Below, in pieces: positions 1 through 5,015 of a stretch of DNA of 5,015 bases (positions are counted from its first letter, which is position 1; every line of letters starts with the position of its first letter). This DNA is from Phycisphaerae bacterium (GTDB taxonomy: Bacteria; Planctomycetota; Phycisphaerae; Sedimentisphaerales; SM23-30). The position numbers were made by a program, and so were the translations under genes. Location of the stretch: the NCBI GenBank assembly GCA_021736565.1, contig JAIPFO010000289.1, positions 1 to 5,015 on the forward strand. The letters run 5' to 3'. Under the pieces are notes generated by a model. It was not told the DNA's origin, searched no databases, and was given only the letters and a program-made list of their open reading frames with translations.

Positions 1-348
1 ATATTGGCCTATTTATTACTCACCGCTGCTGAGATCCTCATCTCCATTACCGGTCTGGAATTTGCTTACACGCAGGCCCCGAAAAAGATGAAGTCTGTTG
101 TCATGTCACTCTGGCTGGTAAGTGTCTCGGTGGGCAACCTGGTGGCCTCCGGTGTTAACTTCATTATCATTAAACCAGACGGCACAAGTAAACTTGCCGG
201 GGCCAATTATTACTGGTTCTTTGTCGGTATGATGCTGGTGACGGCTGTCGTATTCATCTTTATTGCCCGCGGATATAAGGAAAAGCATTACATACAGGGC
301 AGTGAAGACGCCCCGTCCGCTGAGGGTGAACCGATCCCCGAGGCCTAA
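1..348 (+). CDS. POT/PTR-family peptide transporter, C-terminal fragment (copy 1, cut by window start)
   Basis: This is the 3' end of a proton-coupled oligopeptide (POT/PTR2) transporter of the inner membrane. Reading frame 1 is open from the first base, so the TTG at position 4 is an internal leucine codon and the true start lies upstream. About 115 residues are visible. They cover three membrane segments equivalent to TM10 (with the motif TAAEILISITGLEF), TM11 (following the QAPKKMKS loop) and TM12, and end in a short polar tail rich in Glu and Pro. The Glu in TAAE aligns with human PepT1 Glu595 on TM10, which contacts the peptide N-terminus in this family. The fragment matches the C-terminus of the next gene at about 65 of 100 positions by hand count, including KLAGA-YY between TM11 and TM12 and ARGYKE after TM12. 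The two genes are therefore tandem paralogues. Whether this copy also carries a large TM9-TM10 domain cannot be seen. The family call is secure; the substrate is inferred. Confidence 0.9.
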   Translation: MLAYLLLTAAEILISITGLEFAYTQAPKKMKSVVMSLWLVSVSVGNLVASGVNFIIIKPDGTSKLAGANYYWFFVGMMLVTAVVFIFIARGYKEKHYIQGSEDAPSAEGEPIPEA

Positions 349-384
349 TCCCTAAATCGCTGAAATTCCAATCACAGTCTGAAC

Positions 385-420
385 AGCATGCGAGGGTAAC
401 ACCGTTTACCCTCGCATGCT
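385..420 (+). terminator. Perfect 15-bp stem-loop after POT copy 1; possible terminator or processing hairpin
   Basis: The left arm AGCATGCGAGGGTAA (385-399) is exactly complementary to the right arm (406-420), with a 6-base loop CACCGT. It starts 37 bases after the stop of POT copy 1. No run of T follows the stem (the sequence continues CATAATATATG), so it is not a canonical intrinsic terminator. It could instead stabilise the upstream mRNA 3' end, attenuate read-through into POT copy 2, or be a symmetric protein-binding site in DNA. The perfect stem is seen directly; its role is inferred. Confidence 0.5.
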
Positions 421-447
421 CATAATATATGCCGCCCCGCGGTGCCT

Positions 448-451
448 GGAG
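448..451 (+). promoter_or_regulatory. Weak, distant Shine-Dalgarno-like GGAG upstream of POT copy 2
   Basis: GGAG lies 15 bases before the ATG at 467, farther than the usual 5-9 base spacing, so it may not be used. There is no better purine-rich site closer to the start. The ATG at 467 is still preferred because it places a short basic leader (MAKKEF) before the first conserved POT motif, as expected for a cytoplasmic N-terminus. Confidence 0.3.
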
Positions 452-466
452 AAATACTGAATTATC

Positions 467-2677
467 ATGGCTAAAAAAGAATTCCTCACAGCTCCTGCCC
501 CGTCAACGAAGTTGCCCAAAGGCATCCCCTACATCATCGGTAACGAAGCCGCCGAGCGATTCAGTTTCTATGGAATGCGATGTATTCTGGTCATTTTTAT
601 GACCCGCTATCTGCTGGGGCAGGACGGCAGCCTGGATGTCATGAATGGTGAAGAGGCCAAGACCTCTTTTCATATTTTTGTCTCTGCAGTCTATTTCTTT
701 CCGATCATCGGGGCACTCATCTCAGATATCTGGCTAGGGAAATATCGTACCATTCTCTATCTGTCAGTAATCTATTGCCTGGGCCATGCTGTTTTGGCGA
801 TTGACCAGAGCCGCATCGGTTTGTTTTCGGGCCTTACCTTGATCGTCATTGGCTCCGGTGGGATAAAACCATGTGTCTCGGCCCTTGTCGGCGACCAGTT
901 CGGACCAACCAATAAACATCTCATGGAAAACATCTTTGCCTGGTTCTATTTCGCCATTAACCTGGGCTGCTTTCTTTCGACCTTAATGATCCCGTTTGTA
1001 CTGGACATATGGGGGCCGCATTGGGCGTTTGGGATCCCCGGGCTTTTGATGGGGTTGGCAACCGTTATTTTCTGGTTGGGCCGCCATCGATTTGTACATG
1101 TCCCTTCCGGTGGTGCAAAATTTGTTAAAGAATGTTTCAGTGGTGAAGGCTTACAGGCCATTGGGAAATTAGTTATCATCTTTCTTTTTGTCGCCGTATT
1201 CTTTGCGTTATTTGACCAAAGCGGATCGGCCTGGGTCTTACAAACCGAAAAAATGGACCGACACTGGCTGGGCATTGAATGGCTGCCCTCACAAATCCAG
1301 ACCGCCAGTCCGTTTATGGTTATGGTGATGGTACCCGTTTTTGCTTACGGCCTATATCCATTGGCCAAAAAGTTTACCAAAGTCACCCCCCTGCGAAAAA
1401 TCGCTGTAGGCTTCTTTGTCGCCGCCGGGACATTTGCCCTATCAGCCTATATCGAATCCATGATCGATGGCGGCGATATTGCCAAATACACCTCACGGTC
1501 AGCGGTTACCGGAACCGAAGCGACACGAATTCTGGACGGAAAAACCGATGGGACCGGTTGGTCCTCAGCGGAGGCACCGACAGAGGAAAATCCCCAGGAA
1601 CTGGTGATTCGCCTTCGTCAGCGAACCGCGTGGGACATCTCCAATATTACCCTGAAACCAGCTACGTCACTTGGCATGAACGAAGTGGTCGCGGCCTTAA
1701 ACGATGCGGCCTTTGATCTGCATAAACAACATGCCAAGCTGAAATCGTCTACTACACCGATCAATGAAATCAAAAAGAAACTTAATCTGACCCAGAAAGA
1801 CATCTCGGTCGAAGACGTACTGGGACTTCTTCTGAAAAATGCTGAAATATTAGAAAATGCCGCCAAAAAAGCGAAAAAAGCAGGCAACAAAGCAAAGAAA
1901 AACGCTGCCAAAGATAAATACATCGCAGCAAGCCAGGCCGCTCGAGCCGTTGCCGTTACAGCATTCGAGCAGGTAAACATTAAAACGACGTGCCTGAACG
2001 ACCAGAGTTACTTTCCTAAAAAAGTCACCCTTTACGCTGCTGATTTTACCGGAAAGCTTCTTCCATCTTTAAGATCGGAAATGGCCAACAACAAGTCGGT
2101 CTATGATCCAAAAACAACCGGCTGGCAGCATATCGCAGAGGTATCATTGAAACAGGATGGATCATCCAAGATTATTGAATTTGATACCATCAAAGCAACC
2201 CATGTCTTGGTACAGATCAATTCCAACTACGGTGCCGATCGGGTCAAAATTGGCGAAGTCTGCGTGAATGCCGCCAGCGAGATGACCGAAATCGCCGGTG
2301 AAACCGCCGGGGCCGCCTGGCCCAACGTTGCGGCGATCGGATTTAAACCGACAATTCTCTGGCAGTTTCTGGCCTATTTCCTGATCACAGCCGCCGAGGT
2401 ACTCGTCTCGGTCACCTGCCTGGAATTCGCCTATACCCAGTCACCCAATAAAATGAAATCATTTATCATGGCCCTGTTCCTGATGTCCATCTCATTGGGC
2501 AACGCCGTGACCGCTGGTGTAAACCATTTCATCCAGAATCCCGATGGCTCGGTCAAGCTGGCCGGTGCGGATTATTATTCCTTCTTTGCGATCATGATGC
2601 TGGTAACCGCCCTGCTATTCATTTTCGTCGCCAGGGGATACAAAGAACAAAGCTACATACAACACGAAAGTGCTTAA
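467..2677 (+). CDS. Mammal-PepT-like POT/PTR-family peptide transporter with large periplasmic TM9-TM10 domain (copy 2)
   Basis: This 736-aa protein is a proton-coupled di/tripeptide symporter of the major facilitator superfamily, inferred to act in the inner membrane. Family marks seen: ExxERF at residues 27-32 in TM1 (E27, E30, R31); SDIWLGKYRT at 86-95; GGIKPCVSALVGDQF around 131-145 (K134); FYFAIN at 160-165 (Y161, N165); FALFDQSGSAWVLQ in TM7 (D250); and AEVLVSVTCLEFAYTQSP in TM10 (E644). Approximate helices: 29-50, 67-87, 94-112, 118-141, 155-178, 184-204, 233-252, 279-300, 309-330, 628-650, 661-683, 701-722. The 28-residue TM6-TM7 loop leaves no room for the helices HA/HB of many bacterial POTs. 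By hand alignment from memory with human PepT1, H69 and Y76 match His57 and Tyr64. Arg282 and Asp341 become K234 and A293, and Tyr40 becomes F44. At 736 residues it is longer than the usual bacterial POT of roughly 450-550, because of the insert at 331-625. It probably forms an operon with the ABC-F gene 34 bases downstream. Transport of peptides rather than another POT substrate is inferred. Confidence 0.95.
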   Translation: MAKKEFLTAPAPSTKLPKGIPYIIGNEAAERFSFYGMRCILVIFMTRYLLGQDGSLDVMNGEEAKTSFHIFVSAVYFFPIIGALISDIWLGKYRTILYLSVIYCLGHAVLAIDQSRIGLFSGLTLIVIGSGGIKPCVSALVGDQFGPTNKHLMENIFAWFYFAINLGCFLSTLMIPFVLDIWGPHWAFGIPGLLMGLATVIFWLGRHRFVHVPSGGAKFVKECFSGEGLQAIGKLVIIFLFVAVFFALFDQSGSAWVLQTEKMDRHWLGIEWLPSQIQTASPFMVMVMVPVFAYGLYPLAKKFTKVTPLRKIAVGFFVAAGTFALSAYIESMIDGGDIAKYTSRSAVTGTEATRILDGKTDGTGWSSAEAPTEENPQELVIRLRQRTAWDISNITLKPATSLGMNEVVAALNDAAFDLHKQHAKLKSSTTPINEIKKKLNLTQKDISVEDVLGLLLKNAEILENAAKKAKKAGNKAKKNAAKDKYIAASQAARAVAVTAFEQVNIKTTCLNDQSYFPKKVTLYAADFTGKLLPSLRSEMANNKSVYDPKTTGWQHIAEVSLKQDGSSKIIEFDTIKATHVLVQINSNYGADRVKIGEVCVNAASEMTEIAGETAGAAWPNVAAIGFKPTILWQFLAYFLITAAEVLVSVTCLEFAYTQSPNKMKSFIMALFLMSISLGNAVTAGVNHFIQNPDGSVKLAGADYYSFFAIMMLVTALLFIFVARGYKEQSYIQHESA
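1457..2341 (+). other. Periplasmic TM9-TM10 domain of POT copy 2: discoidin (F5/8C)-like beta-sandwich, split by a helical insert
   Basis: Residues 331-625 of the transporter are soluble-looking and, with a cytoplasmic N-terminus, lie in the periplasm. The first part has the opening pattern of discoidin/F5/8 type C domains: ATRILDG, then TGWSS (W365), then PQELVIRL, then WDISNITLKP (residues 352-398). The second part resembles the rest of such a domain: YFPKKVTLYAADFTG (515-529), GWQHIAEVSL (552-561), SKIIEFDTIKATHVLVQI (567-584) and a closing DRVKIGEVCV (591-600). The two parts are separated by about 100 helical residues. The only cysteines in the whole domain are C509 and C599, which could form a disulfide. 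Discoidin-like domains often bind carbohydrate or other cell-surface ligands, but no ligand can be read here. The assignment rests on pattern recognition by eye. Confidence 0.6.
1670..1981 (+). other. Helical, Lys/Ala-rich insert inside the periplasmic domain
   Basis: Residues 402-505 interrupt the beta-rich domain and look helical: one segment about 402-424, a short one about 431-440, and a long one about 447-498. The last contains an Ala/Lys-rich stretch with nine lysines between residues 467 and 484. Codons here are A-rich (many AAA and AAG), so local base composition dips. The segment could form a helical hairpin projecting from the sandwich. It has no recognised family, and its function is unknown. 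Confidence 0.55.
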
Positions 2678-2711
2678 ACCACCCCGGCACGGAAAACCCA
2701 ACAGCTAAACA

Positions 2712-4667
2712 ATGGCCATTATTTCATTTAAAAATATCAGTATTGAATATTCAGGCACCCAAGTCCTCGACAATGCCTGCTTTGAGATCAACGCCGGCCA
2801 GAAAATCGGGCTCATTGGCCCCAATGGTTCCGGCAAAACGACGATTCTGAAAATCATCACCAATCAAATAAAGCCCAATGAAGGCAAAGTTGAGATTGGT
2901 GGCGATGTGCGTATAGGCTATGTGCCCCAGCATGTGGAATTTGAATCGAACCAGACAGTCGTGGACTATCTGCTGGATGATTACCGTCAGCTAAAGGCTA
3001 AGTTACGTCAAAACGAAGAGGCGGTATCCAATGCGAACGGCCAGAACATGGATGCACTACTGAAGGCCTATCAGGTCGTTCGCGATTCGTATGACCATAT
3101 CGGTGGGGACCATTTTGAGGCCAGGGCCATGGCGATGCTGGATGCTTTGGGGCTGGCCGGTCGACATGACCAACCGATACAGCAATTATCCGGCGGCGAA
3201 AAAAACGTACTGGCGATGACCCATGCGCTGTTGGCCGACCCAAACCTGTTGATCCTGGATGAACCGGGGAATCACCTGGATTATATCGGACTGGCATGGC
3301 TTGATGAATTTCTACAGCGATTCCGTGGTGCGGTGCTGATCGTCTCGCATAACCGGTATCTGCTCGACCGGGTGACCAGTGATATTATCGATCTGGAATT
3401 TGGAAAGACCTCACTTTATCACGGCAACTATACGAAATACAAGCAGCTCCGAAAGGAGCGGCAGGAAGCCCTTCAAAAGCAATATGACGACCAGCAGAAA
3501 CGAATCGCTGAGCTTAAGGCCCTGGTCCAGAAATTTGCCGATATCGCACAGGGGCACGCCAGCGACCAATCCTGGGGCAAACGATTAAGGGCCCGCCGAA
3601 GCCAGTTAGAACGTGAAATGGCCAATGCCATCGAAAAACCCATCTATGATAATAGTAAGGTTAACCTGAACTTTCAAGCCGAGGCGACCAAAGCGGATAT
3701 CGCCCTGCAAATTAAGGGATACAGTAAAGCGTTCGGCGAGCTGGAACTTTTCAACGACCTCCAATGGAGCATCAACGGCGGGCAACGCTGGGCACTGATC
3801 GGCCCCAACGGCTGCGGCAAGACCACTCTGCTTCGCGATATTGTCAAAAAAGGACGCTGGGAAGACCCCATCATTCGTATCGGCCCCAGTTTATCGATCG
3901 GATATTGCTCCCAGCAGCAGGAAGTACTCAACGAGAATAAAACGGCCTTTGAAGAGATTGCAGGCCTCAAAAATGTCTCCCACGAGCAGGCCCTGGGTAT
4001 TCTGGCCCGTTTCCTGTTTACCGATGAGGATGTCCATAAGAAGATCGCCAATCTTTCCGGCGGTGAACGCAACCGCCTTCAACTGGCCCGGCTTATGCTG
4101 CTCAAACCAAACTTCCTGTTACTTGATGAACCGACGAATCACCTGGACATTCAAACCTGTGAGGCTGTTGAAGCGGCTCTCAGTGAATTTAACGGAACGA
4201 TTCTGACCGTCTCGCATGATCGGTATTTTCTCGACAAGATCGCGGACCATGTGGCAGAGGTAAAAGATAAATCACTGCGTCTTTACGACGGGAACTTTAC
4301 CACATACTGGCAGACGTATAAAGCCCAACAGGAACAATCCACCGGCCGAATCACTAGCCGGGGTAAAGATCGCCAGCAGGACAACGACGCCAAAGCCAAA
4401 ACCGGCGGTCAGGCCTGGCTCGATAGAAAAGCCAAAGCTGCAATACTACGTAAAGCTCAAAAAGCAGCCTCCGACCTGGAGAACAAACTGGGCCAGACTG
4501 AAAAGGAAAAAGAAAAACTCGAACAAAAAATCGCCGACGCCTACACCCGGGGCGATAACGACAAAGGCAGCAAGCTCTCCCAGGAACTCAAAATAGTCTC
4601 CACCCAGATCGAAGAACTCTACGAAGCATGGATGGAAGCCGTAGAAAATATCCCGGAAGAAGAATAA
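2712..4667 (+). CDS. ABC-F family ATPase (Uup/YheS-like, ribosome-associated type)
   Basis: This 651-aa soluble protein has two ATP-binding cassettes and no membrane segments, the layout of ABC-F factors, which act at the ribosomal E site rather than in transport. NBD1: Walker A GPNGSGKT (36-43), Q-loop Q73, signature LSGGE (159-163), Walker B with catalytic E184, H-loop H213. An interdomain linker of about 85 residues (about 241-325) is highly charged and helical, as in the ribosome-contacting linker of the family. NBD2: Walker A GPNGCGKT (364-371), Q-loop near Q401, signature LSGGE (448-452), Walker B DEPTNHLD with E473, H-loop H502. Residues about 567-642 form a charged coiled coil like the C-terminal domain of Uup. 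Length matches Uup and YheS (about 635 residues). Two deviations lie in NBD1: DEPGNHLD with Gly186 replacing the usual Thr, and SHNR with Asn214 replacing Asp; NBD2 is canonical. No Shine-Dalgarno site precedes the ATG. The gene begins 34 bases after POT copy 2 on the same strand, so co-transcription is likely. The subfamily is not certain: an antibiotic-resistance ABC-F is possible but not indicated. Confidence 0.95.
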   Translation: MAIISFKNISIEYSGTQVLDNACFEINAGQKIGLIGPNGSGKTTILKIITNQIKPNEGKVEIGGDVRIGYVPQHVEFESNQTVVDYLLDDYRQLKAKLRQNEEAVSNANGQNMDALLKAYQVVRDSYDHIGGDHFEARAMAMLDALGLAGRHDQPIQQLSGGEKNVLAMTHALLADPNLLILDEPGNHLDYIGLAWLDEFLQRFRGAVLIVSHNRYLLDRVTSDIIDLEFGKTSLYHGNYTKYKQLRKERQEALQKQYDDQQKRIAELKALVQKFADIAQGHASDQSWGKRLRARRSQLEREMANAIEKPIYDNSKVNLNFQAEATKADIALQIKGYSKAFGELELFNDLQWSINGGQRWALIGPNGCGKTTLLRDIVKKGRWEDPIIRIGPSLSIGYCSQQQEVLNENKTAFEEIAGLKNVSHEQALGILARFLFTDEDVHKKIANLSGGERNRLQLARLMLLKPNFLLLDEPTNHLDIQTCEAVEAALSEFNGTILTVSHDRYFLDKIADHVAEVKDKSLRLYDGNFTTYWQTYKAQQEQSTGRITSRGKDRQQDNDAKAKTGGQAWLDRKAKAAILRKAQKAASDLENKLGQTEKEKEKLEQKIADAYTRGDNDKGSKLSQELKIVSTQIEELYEAWMEAVENIPEEE

Positions 4668-4738
4668 AGTCCTGCCCGAATTTTCATCTTCTCATTTTTC
4701 CCTCAAAGCCCATAATTCACCATGAATTTTCAGTAAGG

Positions 4739-4827
4739 ACTCCCGCGTCAAAAGTCATTTCCTCGCGTATAATATCGCCCTTTAAGCTGTGGAAAAACAG
4801 GTGTAAAAATACTTATGACGCGGAGGT
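4739..4827. repeat. Imperfect inverted repeat (17-base arms, 55-base interior)
   Basis: The arms 4739-4755 and 4811-4827 pair over 17 positions: 14 Watson-Crick pairs, one G-T pair and two mismatches. The core is an uninterrupted 8-bp match, CCGCGTCA (4743-4750) against TGACGCGG (4816-4823). The interior holds TATAAT. It could be a structured transcript, a small non-autonomous palindromic element, or chance in a short AT-rich spacer. No flanking target duplication is obvious. Confidence 0.35.
4745..4773 (+). promoter_or_regulatory. Possible sigma-70-type promoter
   Basis: A perfect -10 hexamer TATAAT lies at 4768-4773. Seventeen bases upstream is GCGTCA (4745-4750), which matches TTGACA at only three of six positions. 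There is no extended -10 TG. With no firm + strand gene downstream inside the window, this is a weak candidate and may be a chance match. Confidence 0.2.
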
Positions 4828-4948
4828 CTTTCTTGTGATTATTTTATTTCTGTCCATTGAATCTGCCTCACTTGAAAATGATCCGATATTTATAGTTAAG
4901 GCATAACCGCAATGATTCAGATGCCCCCCCTCCAGACAATTAAGAAAG

Positions 4949-5015
4949 CTATGGTCGATTCTGCCAGTATTCATACATCGCTTCCATGCCATACGGTGAT
5001 TTACCGTAAGTGGGG
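4949..5015 (-). CDS. Possible C-terminal end of a convergent gene, product unknown
   Basis: On the - strand a frame is open from the window edge (first full codon at 5014-5012) to a TAG at 4951-4949. It gives 21 residues ending GMEAMYEYWQNRP. The residue mix (Met, Glu, Tyr, Trp, Asn) looks like real protein more than the + strand frames over the same bases do. The fragment is too short to assign a family. If real, the gene is convergent with the ABC-F gene, and 4668-4948 is the shared 3' spacer. Confidence 0.35.
   Translation of the reverse strand, partial: PTYGKSPYGMEAMYEYWQNRP

Larger units (their letters stand above)
4668..4948. other. Intergenic region without a convincing gene
   Basis: This stretch follows the ABC-F stop codon. 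Its reading frames give low-complexity or unconvincing proteins. It contains a weak 6-bp hairpin AATTCA-CCA-TGAATT (4714-4728) followed by only two further T, too weak to call a terminator. It also contains the imperfect inverted repeat at 4739-4827 and a TATAAT box at 4768-4773. No tRNA, rRNA or CRISPR repeats are visible. Confidence 0.6.

Noticed and set aside
421..426. CATAAT as a -10 box upstream of POT copy 2
   Set aside because: No acceptable -35 lies at 16-18 bases; that position falls within the hairpin.
432..442. Small CCGC-CCC-GCGG hairpin before POT copy 2
   Set aside because: A 4-bp stem with a 3-base loop is too short to support a function.
1279..1716. 145-codon + strand frame inside POT copy 2, and several long - strand frames inside both large genes
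   Set aside because: These are shadows of well-supported genes: the overlapping frames carry the conserved POT and ABC-F motifs, while these give Arg/Ser/Pro-rich sequence without motifs.
4628..4906. 92-codon + strand frame overlapping the end of the ABC-F gene
   Set aside because: It starts inside the ABC-F coding sequence in another frame, has no ribosome binding site, and shows no recognisable motif or protein-like pattern.
4992..5008. Hairpin TACGGT-GATTT-ACCGTA
   Set aside because: It is a 6-bp stem with no T-tract that probably lies inside coding sequence of the - strand fragment, so chance is the simplest reading.
4912..5015. + strand frame open to the window end, beginning ATG after AAGG at 4898-4901
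   Set aside because: It is only 34 codons, and its residues look less protein-like than the - strand frame over the same bases. The spacing to AAGG is acceptable, so sequence beyond the window could revive it.

Overview
The window is an ordinary-looking bacterial chromosomal stretch of roughly even base composition. All well-supported genes lie on the + strand: the 3' end of one POT/PTR-family (proton-dependent oligopeptide) transporter gene, a complete second POT gene, and a complete ABC-F ATPase gene. About 350 bases follow with no convincing + strand gene, and the window ends in what may be the tail of a convergent - strand gene. The organism cannot be fixed from this sequence. Weak Shine-Dalgarno signals, a mammal-like POT and a discoidin-like domain would fit the Planctomycetes/Verrucomicrobia (PVC) group, but that is inference.

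Layout: 1-348 is the C-terminal part of POT copy 1. 349-466 is a spacer with a perfect 15-bp hairpin. 467-2677 is POT copy 2 (736 aa). After a 34-base gap, 2712-4667 encodes a 651-aa ABC-F protein with two ATPase domains and a C-terminal coiled coil. 4668-4948 is non-coding as far as can be seen and contains an imperfect inverted repeat around a TATAAT box. 4949-5015 may hold the last 21 codons of a - strand gene.

The most interesting object is POT copy 2. Its 12-helix core reads much more like animal PepT1/PepT2 than like typical bacterial POTs. It keeps a TM2 histidine matching human PepT1 His57 and has only a short loop between TM6 and TM7, with no room for the extra helices HA/HB. It also carries a domain of about 295 residues between TM9 and TM10, where animal PepTs carry their extracellular immunoglobulin-like domains. 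Here the domain instead resembles a discoidin/F5/8C-type galactose-binding-like beta-sandwich, interrupted by a lysine/alanine-rich helical insert.

The two POT genes are tandem paralogues, about 65% identical over the shared C-terminal 100 residues by hand count, so this is a local peptide-uptake cluster. The ABC-F protein is not a transporter. Members of its family act on ribosomes, and its closeness to POT copy 2 suggests co-transcription but not a shared function.
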